Positions 1-9,102 of a stretch of 64,000 nucleotides of DNA are shown here, piece by piece. The position numbers and the translations under genes were made by a program. The notes below the pieces were generated by a model, which was given only the letters and a program-made list of their open reading frames with translations, was not told the DNA's origin and did no database searches. The DNA is from Escallonia rubra. Taxonomy: Eukaryota > Streptophyta > Magnoliopsida > Escalloniales > Escalloniaceae. The DNA is taken from the NCBI GenBank assembly GCA_033065855.1, contig JAVXUO010002108.1, positions 124,001 to 188,000 of the forward strand. Reading direction: 5' to 3'. How positions within the stretch are numbered: position 1 is the first letter of the stretch; each line of letters starts with the position of its first letter.

Positions 1-59
1 GTACGAGGGCCGAAGCCTCCCCTTTGATTGAGACGGCGATGGCTATAAGGTTGTGAGCC

Positions 60-690
60 CATCCCGGAAGCATGTAATATGATTGTGGCGCATGGGTGCG
101 GTGCCTACAGCACGAGACAATACCTGGTGCCAGGGCACATGTTATGAAAGTGGCGCATGGGCGCGGCGACGAACGTCGCAGAGACAATACCTGGTGCCAT
201 GGGCACATATCATGGAAGTGGCGCACAAGCGCGGCGACGAGCGTCGCGAAGACAACACTTGGTGCCGGAGCACGTGTTATGAAAGTGGTGCGACGACGAA
301 CGTCGCGAAGCAATACTTGATGTCGGGGCACGTATCATGGAAATGGCGCACGAGCGCGGCGACGAACGTCGTAGAGACAATACTTGGTGCCATAGCACGT
401 GTTATGAAAGTGGTGCGACGACGAACGTCGCGAAGCAATACTTGGTACCGAGGGCACGTATCATAGAAATGGCGCACGAGCGCGGCGACGAACGTCGCGG
501 AGCAATATTTGGTGTCGGGGCACGTATCATGAGAATGGCGCAAGGGCGAGGCGACGAACGTCACGGAGCAATATTTGGTGCCGGGGCACGTATCATGAGA
601 ATGGCGCACGGGCGCGATGACGAACGTCACGGAGCAATATTTGGTGTCGGGGCAAGTATCATGAGAATGGCGCAAGGGCGCGCGTCGGGT
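60..690. repeat. Minisatellite, about 60-70 bp unit, roughly ten copies
   Basis: Each unit holds GAGACAATACTTGGTGCC-like and GGCACGTATCATG-like words followed by GGCGCACG and GCGACGAACGTCGC. The last word is itself a small palindrome (GCGACGAACGTCGC) repeated in most units. Unit length drifts between about 55 and 72 bp. Confidence 0.8.
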
Positions 691-864
691 GTCCCGAAGA
701 CAGGATGTGAGCTAAGTGTACCTGTCATAACAATATAATGAATGCAACATGTAGTAGTGAAAAAATTGGGAGTGATGGTATGCGGTCGTCGGCGACGGGT
801 CATTCGGCGGTAGCGTGCGACTTTGGGCGACGGGCATCGCGGGAGCGGTGTGCGGTCACGGGCG

Positions 865-1050
865 ACGTATGTCACAAGGTTGATGCACGACGGACGTCGC
901 GAGGTTGATGCACGACGGACGTCTCGAGGTTGATGTACGAACGTCCGTAAGGTGATGCACGACGGACGTCGCGAGGTTGATGTACGAACGTCCGTAAGGT
1001 GATGCACGACGGACGTCGCGAGGTTGATTTACGAACGTCCGTAAACATCG
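865..1050. repeat. Tandem repeat of GACGGACGTC / GAACGTCCGT words
   Basis: Short units of about 26-30 bp alternate GATGCACGACGGACGTCGCG with GATGTACGAACGTCCGTAAG. The ACGGACGT and ACGTCCGT cores are reverse complements, so neighbouring units can fold on each other. Confidence 0.75.
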
Positions 1051-1094
1051 CGGAGGTACAAAGACTCGAGAAAACAAGTGTGCGCGGGAGGGGA

Positions 1095-1580
1095 GGCCAT
1101 AGGTCAACATTGGGGGGAAGGCCAAGGCCACCACCCATGGGGAGGCCGAGGCCGACCCTAGGGGGTGGCCAAGGCCAATGGCCAACTCCCATGAAGGGAG
1201 GCCAAGGCCACTCTCCCCTTCGGTGAACTTCGGGCCCGCCGACGGTTGGTGTTTTGATAAGCAATGACGAATCCAAAAGTTGTGTTGCGACGAGCGTGCT
1301 ACCAAGAATCGTACCCACATGATGAACAAGGTGCCAGAGTCTTGTACGAAATGTACGAAGCGAAAAAAGTGCAAAAAAGACTTTGCGCGAAGAGTGAAGA
1401 ACCGGGGGGGGGGGGGGAAAGGCCAAGGCCAAACCCCATCGGAGGCCGAGGCCTACCCCATGGCCTTGGACGAGGCCGAGACATACCCCATGGCCTTGGA
1501 CGAGGCCGAGGCCGACCCCATGGTCTTGGGGGAGGCCGAGGCCGACCCCATGGGGTTGGCCAAGGCCTTTGCCCCTTGAC
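1095..1580. repeat. GGCCGAGGCC / GGCCAAGGCC tandem repeat
   Basis: Repeated GAGGCCGAGGCCGACCCCATGG words of about 30-36 bp, interrupted at 1,200-1,400 by less repetitive sequence and a G-run near 1,410. The same repeat recurs at 18,540-18,790. Confidence 0.75.
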
Positions 1581-1807
1581 CCCGTTGTTCCGGTTGCGCC
1601 GTCGGTCGACATTTTTGGTGAAAAGGTGTTTGGGTGGTCTTGGCGTGACGATCGCGCTAGCGTGAGTGACCTCAACATGAAATAAATCGTGCCTAAGTCG
1701 CGCGGAGCGAAAAACGCACGTGACTTGAGCGTGCGCGCGCTGACCGGTTCGATGCGTTGGAAAAATGCACGTTGTATCTGTCGACATGTTTGCGTGAAGC
1801 AGGACCC

Positions 1808-2880
1808 CTAGAAAAGTTAGAGAGTAATTCTAATGCTTCTTTCTCCAAATGTTAAAGTGTTGGAAACTGAAATACTTCAGATTTGTTTTTGACTTCACAG
1901 TGAGTACTGAGAAGCAGCTAGTCATATTCCAAACAAATGAAGGGCTCAAAAAGAGACACAAAAAAAACCACTGAATCCAATGATCTCAAACTGCTAGGAT
2001 TCCATAAACAATTTCCAAGAGTTCATCCTCCTAACCAGTCCACATAATGCCAAATTTTCCTTTTTGCTAAGGACAAAGAAATTGATGAGAAGCAGCATCT
2101 CAAAACCATGTAGCTAAATTTCTAATATATGGACCTGCTACAACTCACTGAATCCCATCCATAAAACATGTCTTTAAGAAACCAAGAAATAAATGCTTAT
2201 TTGCTTCATGCATGTAGAGACACTCCCTAAAGTACATATTGCATTTCTTTTTAAGCAACATCCCGGTGTTCCCTAATCAGCCCCAAATGATATATCGGTC
2301 AAACAATCCATGTTTTAACCAGAACAAAATGGCATAACCTATAATATGACTGGCCAATATGCACTCTATCCCTTATAATAGGATGCAACAGTTGTAACAA
2401 TAACGTGACAGTATAGGCGAGATAATTTAATAGAAGCTAACACACAACTCATACAACTCGTTTTATGTCATTTCGCCATAAAACATGTCGTTAAGAAACC
2501 AAGAAATAAATGCTTATTTGCTTCATGCATGTAGAGACACAACCAAAAGTACATATTGCATTTCTTTTTTAAGCAGCATCCCTGTGTTCCTTAATCAGCC
2601 TCAAATGATATAGCGGTCAAACAATCCATGTTTTAAGCAACCTCTTTTCAAATGCTTAAAACATGGATTGCTTCATGCATGTAGAGACACTGCCTAAAGT
2701 ACATATTGCATTTCTTTACAGAAACATTAGCAAATTGTCTGATTTGCTACCCTAGAGGTACCACCTTTTTCTGTCGTGTGAATGCTTGATAGTAAGGCAA
2801 AAATCTGGCAAAGAAGAGATCAATAGCCAGAGAGAGGGGGATAAAGAGAAAGGGAGAGAGAGGGACAGGGAGAGGCTCAC
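1808..2880. other. Intergenic AT-rich stretch with a dispersed about 160-bp direct repeat
   Basis: No gene seen. A block at 2,161-2,317 (ATAAAACATGTC...CAATCCATGTTTTAA) is repeated at 2,478-2,636 with few differences, and its middle (CTTCATGCATGTAGAGACAC) occurs a third time at 2,668-2,718. A GA-rich run lies at 2,820-2,875 next to the solo LTR. Confidence 0.6.
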
Positions 2881-4864
2881 TGTAACGCCCCAACTTAGGG
2901 TTATCTCAACCCAGCTGGAGCATTACCACACATTGGCTAATCACATCATACTGATAATACAACACATTCTAACTCACTTGGTAATCAAACCATATTATAC
3001 AAAATTAAAGAGTTTACTATTACAAAACACACCTAGTAAGCTCTCTGCCAGATCTCAAAGTTGACATACTCTACTACGTAACTACAACTTTATTCACAAA
3101 TGTACAAGTGACCCCTTGCCCGTCTTCTCACCGTGCCTCACACCTTCTCCTTGCCTTTCGAGGGACCGACTCCTTGATCTAAAATGTTATTATGGGTAAA
3201 AACCCATCCGCCCACTGGCTCAATAAGATAATCAAAGACATTTAATGTAACTTTCAACTCAAGAATACTGACAATGCATGCTATTGCAATTCAATCACAT
3301 TAAGCAGTTCTAGATGTGCACATAACACATATCACATGTTCACACTTCGTTGAGCATTACAAGAGTTTACCATTCCCGAATTCAGTCCCATCAATATACC
3401 ACCCTTATGCACCACACCCGGGGTATAAGATCACAACCCTTGCCTCGGCCAAAGGCAAAGTAATCGAAAACAATTGAATACCGATACTGCCTCGGGTAGC
3501 AGTCGGAGATACAACTGTTCGGCTCATACGGTGCACCGCTACTCAAACACAATCAAATCAACCCCCAATCATTTGAATGGGGTGGCATAATAATCATCAA
3601 CAATATATCAACCATCCCTTACAATGAAAATATGTAGCATCATCTTCATAACATCTTGAACATGTAACATAATCATTTATATTCCTCAATTGAGCTTCAA
3701 TTATAGAACTTAACAAACATGTCCAAAACCATATTCTAACCATGTCTAATTTGACATAATTCCATAATTCACACATACCATAACCTATTTCACGTCTTCC
3801 ATAACCTCTAATATGTTAAACATGAATAGATTCACTTATTAACAAGTCGCTAACAAGTATTTAAAAGTTTGACAAAGAATTCATACTAAAAGAGTTACGC
3901 TAACATAGCATATATCCATATTCATGTCTTAAAAGCCCATTAAAAAGCTTTAACTATCTTACCTTAAAGAAGAGATGAAAGACCCAATTTTCAGATTTGA
4001 AACACCTTCAAAATACTCCTCAAAACACGTTCAAAACACTGTTTGAAGCTCATAGAAACTTTCCAAATCAACTGCTTAAGGTTCCCTTTCAAAAAACAAG
4101 CCTTAATTCTAGATTTTGGGAGGTTTTTGGTTGCTTTTCTTGCACTTTTCTCTAAAAAACGAGGTAAGAGAATTTAAGCATGTCAATTGGATCTTTTATA
4201 TCAAATTAGAAGCAAGTAGGAGGTGTCAAGTGGAGGTGAAGAGGTGGAAAAGTCAAGCACGACGAGGCTTTAAGCACGAGGTGGCAAGACACGGTTGTGC
4301 CACCTAGCAAGCACAACAAGGCTCAAAGCACATGGTGGCAAGACACAGTTGTGCCACCTAGCAAGCACGACAAGGCTAAGCAAAGCATGACAAGGCTGGA
4401 AGCATGAGGTGGCAAGACACGGTTGTGCCACCTAGCAAGCATGACAATGCTAACCAAAGTACGACAAGGCTCGAAGCACGACGTGTCACAATGCTAGGTT
4501 GACACGTCACAAGCACGAGGTGGCACAATTCTTTGCAAAAAGCAAAACAATTCACAGGCAATCCAGTCAACAACCGATTACTCCCAGCAGAAGGTTTCAC
4601 CATTTTTCGTTTCCAACTCTTCTGAAAATATTTTTGGTCAACCCAAGTGATCATTTAAAGTTTCTAAACATCAAATACTCTTTTCCATTTCTAGCACTTC
4701 GTTCACATTCTTAGAAAATTTACTCAATTCAAGGTATCTAACATTTAAACATACATTCAAATATGTTATCATGCATAGTTCATCATAACCATTTTCTCAT
4801 AAAGTGGTTTATCTAATCATACTTAAATATGAAATCAAAGCATATAAAATGTTAGGTTCTCACA
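2881..4864 (-). mobile_element. Solo LTR of a Ty3/gypsy-type element
   Basis: Starts TGTAACGCCCC and ends TTCTCACA (TG...CA). It is flanked by an exact 5-bp duplication CTCAC at 2,876-2,880 and 4,865-4,869. The TGTAACGCCCC end read on the other strand is GGGGCGTTACA, the usual 3' end of plant gypsy LTRs, so the LTR is minus-oriented. It is 1,984 bp with no internal region, hence a solo LTR left by LTR-LTR recombination. An imperfect repeat of AGCACGAGGTGGCAAGACAC-like words lies at 4,255-4,520. Confidence 0.85.
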
Positions 4865-4869
4865 CTCAC

Positions 4870-5007
4870 AAATCTTCTCTTCCCAGTGTCATCAAGGATT
4901 CCAGACCCTCTTGATGCGAAGTTCACGCCGTGCGGTATGTTGCTTCTAAAAGTTGACATACACTTGAGAAGAGAGAGAGAAGGTGGCGGAATGCCGATAA
5001 ACTCACC
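4870..5007 (-). pseudogene. GDSL esterase/lipase exon remnant
   Basis: On the minus strand this is 46 open codons starting after an acceptor (TACTAG, plus 5,008-5,013) and ending at a GTGAG donor. The peptide reads GEFIGIPPPS ... then HGVNFASRGSGILDDTG. The NFASxGSGILDxTG signature is the block II region of plant GDSL lipases, normally encoded by a short second exon of about this length. The usual FASGG has become FASRG. The donor GTGAG is exactly the target duplication of the adjacent solo LTR, so the LTR sits in the first bases of the next intron. The GDSL catalytic Ser and Asp/His exons are not visible, so this is a remnant or the edge of a disrupted gene. Confidence 0.6.
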
Positions 5008-5325
5008 CTAGTACATCACTAAACAAAGCAAACAATCAAAGAAACTTTGTTATATTCAATGCTTTTCACTAGAATGCCGCATTGGCCCAAGTTCATGCTA
5101 TATCTTGTAACAGAATCAAATAGTGCACTAACCAACAATTGAAAAGGGGGGAACTGTTCATTATCAAAGGGCTGAAGAATAATGAGGTAATGTTTGAGCT
5201 CATGCTATGATATAACATTGCTAGCATCAGTTCATCTCAGGCCATGTAATGGACTATTTCTATACCTTTTCTTTACGATATTCAATGCTATGATATTTAT
5301 ACCCTCTGTCTCTCAATATACTCAC

Positions 5326-5514
5326 TTGAATGAGATTAGCGACCAGAGAAGCCCGATGACGCTTGAGTAAGTATTTGGGTTGCGTGATAGCTTTCGTCCA
5401 ACCATGGTCAATATAAGTCTTAGCATGACCAAAGCATGCGGCATTTCTTGATTGGTTGTTGTGCCCTTCGTATCCGCTTCTCCTTGCACTTGCAGCTTTG
5501 AACAGTCTCTGAAG
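5326..5514 (-). CDS. Probable exon of an unrecognised protein
   Basis: Minus-strand open stretch of 63 codons bounded by a TTAG acceptor (plus 5,515-5,518) and a GTGAGTAT donor (plus 5,318-5,325), both in phase 0. The peptide begins LQRLFKAASARRSG and contains CFGHAKTYIDHGWTKAI and KYLLKRHRASLVANLIQ. It has a balanced, basic composition typical of real coding sequence. I do not recognise the family. It lies upstream of the GDSL exon on the same strand but does not resemble a GDSL first exon, so the two need not belong to one gene. Confidence 0.4.
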
Positions 5515-5801
5515 CTAAGATCTGTATCTGAGAGTAATGCATTTTAACCCATAATTGGCAAGTAATCATTGTTTAGAAATTTAACAATAGCAAAGAAAGT
5601 AAAACAAAGGTCCGTGAACAAGGAAAAGATAAGCAGTGAACCAAACCATTATGAATTACCAAGCTCTTTCATGCAAGAATGTTTACTCTTGTTTCTTTTT
5701 AGGCGAAGGCTAAGTCAAGAAAGATAATTGAAAGCAGTTGAAAAGTTGACCCAAAAAAAAGGAGGAGGAGCCCCCAGGGGGGAGTAGTTGGAGTCCCAAG
5801 C

Positions 5802-6700
5802 TTGCAATCTTCTCATCAGCATTACGACCAGACAGACTCTGGTGTTTCTTTGAAGCAAACTAAAATGTATGAGATAGTCAACCTTGTGCTTGCAATTCCA
5901 CTCAATAAAGTTAGTAGCGAGATAATGATATCAAGATTAGTGGGCATCAATGATGAAGTTAAAACTGCTATCAGTTTTGTCCTCATGACGAGAATTGAAG
6001 GGGTTGGCTATGATAAGTCCCCCTACCAACACACACGTGCCTTCAAGAAATGATATTGCCCATCAGTTTTGGCCCAGCAAATCTGTTACAGAGTAATAAA
6101 AGGTGAGTATCTTGACCAACTCGATCTTGGTGTTTAACTAGAACTGTGCAGTACGAGCACAACTGTAAGTGAATATTTAATTGTTCGACACAAATGATCG
6201 CACTGATGGAACTATTCAACTATGAAGACACCGCCTCCAGAGATAACTTGTATGTTACTCTGACCTACAGCGACCTAAAACCCCACGTTGTAAGGGTCAA
6301 CGACCATTTAGAAGAACTTTTACTGAACTTGAGCTTATTATGATATATATGAGATCTACCAAACACCAATGTAGAAATAGTCAAAGATGAAAAAGGAAAG
6401 TACACTGTTGGAGAGAGGAGCAAATCATGTCTCAGAGAACTTTCAAAGAACAATTATGATCAGCCTTGTAAGCTTTCATTGAATCTTCGAATGGAGCTTG
6501 CTAAGCTGCAAGCTCAAGGAAAAAGAATCCAGGCTCCTTGAGAACAAGGACATGAAATGCCCCTCATTATGGCAAGCATATTCAACAGGCTTGAGATTGG
6601 AGTGAGACACCACATTGTTCACTCCATCTAGGCATCTGCAGCTTACAACCTTTCGTCCATGTATGCAGGCCTCCTCACTACTCACAAGCACCCTAGCAGC
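5802..6700 (+). pseudogene. Possible degenerate coding fragments, unknown family
   Basis: At 5,802-6,050 an 83-codon open stretch contains SLKQTKMYEIVNLVLAIPL and then RLVGINDEVKTAISFVLM. Further on, 6,370-6,560 reads NVEIVKDEKGKYTVGERSK and SLNLRMELAKLQAQGKRIQ with stops between. The composition looks protein-like, but no splice structure ties the pieces together and I do not recognise the family. Confidence 0.2.
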
Positions 6701-6719
6701 CCTTATGTTGCCAAAATGT

Positions 6720-7227
6720 TCTAGTTTTCTTCATTTCAAGGAAAAAATTAATAAAAAATAATAATTTCATGACTATAAATCATATCAGCCTTGTGTGTGT
6801 GTTTATTGCAGTAGAAGATGTAGAGAAACTATAGGATACACAATCTAATTAGGCATGGCATTCATATTGCCGTTGGGTCTAATAAACCTCAAGGGATCTG
6901 GAGTTTGTGTCATATTTTCTTCCAAACCGTGGACAGAGGTGGGGCATCGGTAGAATTTCCTTCTCTACATTGGGTCTCGAGATTATTGCTCAAGCTCACA
7001 AATTTACGAATGATTTTTGAAATGCACAAAACAAAGGTAACCCAGCCTAACTCAAAAATTACAATAAAGTGGTAGCCCAATAAACCTGGATTCTTCAAAG
7101 TCCATATTGCGGTGGAAGGAGAAACGGTCGGCGATGAAGATTCTGTTCAGCGGGGGACTGATTCACTGTTGCAGTAGGAGGAAAAAGGGGTGGCAATGGT
7201 GGTTTTGTCAGTGTGGAAGGTCATCGG
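6720..7227. other. Unannotated intergenic stretch
   Basis: AT-rich with no supported gene. A short GT run occurs at 6,793-6,802. From 7,100 the sequence becomes GA/GG-rich as it approaches the inverted repeat. Confidence 0.5.
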
Positions 7228-7357
7228 CGATGGGAGGAGAGAGATTGTGGCTACTGAGTTATATGATCTGACGAGAGAGAGAGAAAGAGAGAAATTGACA
7301 GGAGAATTAACAAGAGACGGTGAAATGCTAGCATAAAACTACGTAGTTTTATTGTCT
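7228..7357 (+). repeat. Left arm of long inverted repeat
   Basis: Reverse complement of 7,977-8,115 with roughly 85-90 per cent identity by eye. Shared words include CTCAGCAGCCACAATCTCTC-like, CTCTCTCTCGTCAG, TGCTAGCATTTCAC and the palindrome AAACTACGTAGTTTT at the inner end. Both inner ends stop sharply at ATTGTCT. Confidence 0.8.
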
Positions 7358-7976
7358 TACCTCAACAACTTCTTCGGCGAGACAGCCTCTGAATGAGCCT
7401 GAGGGAATACCCCTAGTCCAACCTTTTCCGAAGCATCAACAATAGCAAGTGGCCCAACGAGGCCCGTGTATCAGAGCTCACCAAATCTCCAAACTAAAAC
7501 CCTGGAGATGCCAAAAGATAGTTGTAAGGAACCATATGATTGTTTAGCCAATGATTGATTTCGTGCCCCACGAGATACTGTAAACGGTCATTACGCTTAA
7601 ATAAGGTAGGGGGAAGTATCAAATTCCTCTTGCCTTCGTTAAGAGATGGGTGAACGGAGGACAACTATCAAATCTATGCTTGTCAATCGAATCAAAGAGA
7701 AGAGGACCAAAAATACCACCAGTATCCAACTCAAGGTCCTTTTTCAACTTCCAGCTAACTTAAGGAACCAAGCACTTGCTAATCCAGCCAGCAAGCCAGA
7801 AAAGAGCTTTGCTACCTAGACCGGGCAACAACTTAGTGTCTTGTTTTCTTCGCTGCTTCTCGCGACTTCCCTGCTAAAGAGCCTACTCCTAAACATGGGG
7901 AACTCAATTTTTCTACACAAAACAGGGAAAGAGAAGGCGACTTTACTGAGTACCGGTATTAGACTTGCCTAAGGCT
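7358..7976. other. Spacer of inverted repeat, foreign-looking 619-bp insert
   Basis: Evenly mixed composition, unlike the GA-rich arms and AT-rich flanks, with no long ORF. Stretches such as CTTCGCTGCTTCTCGCGACT are reminiscent of plant mitochondrial spacer DNA, but this is an impression only; no organellar gene is recognised. Confidence 0.3.
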
Positions 7977-8115
7977 AGACAATAAAACTACGTAGTTTTA
8001 TGCTAGCATTTCACTGTCTCTTGTTAACTCTCCCGTTAATATATCTCTCTCTCTCTCTCTCGTCAGATCCGATAACTCAGCAGCCACAATCTCTCTCTTC
8101 CCATCGTCGGCGCAA
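7977..8115 (-). repeat. Right arm of long inverted repeat
   Basis: Complements 7,228-7,357; begins AGACAATAAAACTACGTAG at the inner end. It lies about 60 bp from the start of the large MULE but shares no sequence with the MULE terminal repeats, so it is a separate structure. Confidence 0.8.
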
Positions 8116-8151
8116 TCTCTCTCCTCGGCTAGCACTATATTCGCTATCCCC

Positions 8152-8172
8152 TATATATATATATATATATAT
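8152..8172. repeat. (TA)n microsatellite at left MULE border
   Basis: About ten TA units directly abut the left terminal repeat; a second TA tract lies beyond the right border. Confidence 0.9.
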
Positions 8173-8173
8173 G

Positions 8174-8430
8174 GAGCTGATCCGTTGATAGTGCTAGCAA
8201 AATAGGAGATTTTGATAGCGCGATCTGGCCGTCCATCCTGTAGGGCTAGACGGCCCAGATCTTTTTTTTTTCAAAAGCTGTCAGATGTCCACGACACTGT
8301 CTCGTGGACAGGATTTTTTACCAGATTGCCCCTCCCATCTCGTCCACTACACAGTGTAGCGGACAACTGACAACCGTAAGGGAAAAAGTTGTCCGCTACA
8401 CAGTGTAGCGGACAACTTTTTCCCTGACGG
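8174..8430 (+). repeat. Left terminal inverted repeat of the MULE
   Basis: Matches the reverse complement of 19,190-19,473 with small indels. Shared landmarks in order are GAGCTGATC, GTTGATAG, GCTAGCAAAATAGGA, CAGATCTTTTTTT, CAAAAGCTGTCA, a GTCCACGA/TCGTGGAC-type hairpin, ATTTTTTACCAGATTGCCCC and CCCTCCCATCTCGTCC leading into the 23-bp palindrome. The repeat is largely made of hairpins. Confidence 0.85.
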
Positions 8431-8596
8431 TGGTCAAGTCATCCACTTCCCCCCTGACAGTTGTCACATCAGTCATGTCCCCCCACTACTCTTACGACTG
8501 TTACTTTGTCTTATCTCACAGTCCGCTACACAGTGTAGCGGACGGGCTTTAAATAAATACTAAATAAACTATGTCCGCTACACTGTGTAGCGGACG
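8341..8596. repeat. Four copies of the 23-bp palindrome at left end
   Basis: Arms GTCCGCTACAC and GTGTAGCGGAC around one central base occur near 8,343, 8,388, 8,522 and 8,574. The first has one changed base in its left arm and the others are perfect or nearly so. The last two lie just upstream of the TATA box at 8,627. Confidence 0.9.
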
Positions 8597-8626
8597 GACT
8601 TTACTGTCTGCTATACTCGCGGAACA

Positions 8627-8634
8627 TATAAATA
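8627..8634 (+). promoter_or_regulatory. Putative TATA box of the PMD-ULP1 gene
   Basis: TATAAATA is followed by a CT-rich leader (CTTATTCATTCTTTCTTCTC) and, at 8,743, a GTAAGT donor. Two copies of the element's palindrome sit within about 110 bp upstream, which suggests they are regulatory or protein-binding sites. The promoter role is inferred from position and the consensus. Confidence 0.5.
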
Positions 8635-8742
8635 CACATAAACCTAACTTCGAAACTCTTATTCATTCTTTCTTCTCACAAATTTTCCAGCAGATTTGCG
8701 TAATTTCTTCCCAAGAAGTCCTTTAATCGTCTAATTAATCAC

Positions 8743-8930
8743 GTAAGTTCATAAAACCAATCATTTATTTGTTCATAATCTAGAGTTCGGATGAGTATTG
8801 CATTTTATGCACGGTTTTGATTATGTATTGATGATGTGCTAGCGTTGTCAATTTATATATACATATAAATTGCGTATTATTTGTTCATGTGCTAGCGTTC
8901 GTAAAATCTGATTCTGTGTATGTATGTGTG

Positions 8931-8995
<65 letters not shown>

Positions 8996-9093
8996 CCATG
9001 CTAGCGTTGTATGTATTATGCACGTGCTTTGCTTATATGTATCATGCATTGTGCGAGCGTTTGATAAAAGCTTTCATTTTTCCATAATTCCAG
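8743..9093 (+). other. Putative 5' UTR intron of the PMD gene
   Basis: GTAAGTTC donor follows the leader and TAATTCCAG acceptor lies 9 bp before the ATG at 9,103. The intron contains a (TA)n tract at 8,935-8,991 and repeated TGCTAGCGTT words. Confidence 0.5.
8935..8991. repeat. (TA)n microsatellite
   Basis: Uninterrupted TA dinucleotides of about 55 bp inside the presumed leader intron. Confidence 0.9.
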
Positions 9094-9102
9094 TTGCAAA
9101 AA

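Larger units (their letters stand above)
1..1807 (-). mobile_element. LTR fragment (U3 side), copy A, cut by window edge
   Basis: GC-rich tandem-repeat DNA unlike the AT-rich surroundings. Its last part (about 1,670-1,807, with GTGACTTGAGCGTGC, GACCGGTT and a GGACCCC end) matches 18,870-19,001, and its first part (CATGTAATATGATTGTGGCG near 70) matches 18,218. Both are therefore copies of one repeat family. In the second copy the block ends in CA and reads best as the U3 start of a minus-oriented LTR. Here only that U3 portion is visible and the rest lies left of the window. No real coding sequence is present; the long open frames are by-products of the repeats. Confidence 0.5.

Noticed and set aside
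872..1678. 268-codon minus-strand ORF rich in GLGLP
   Set aside because: Lies wholly in GGCCGAGGCC-type tandem repeats that keep several frames open; no start context, domain or conservation.
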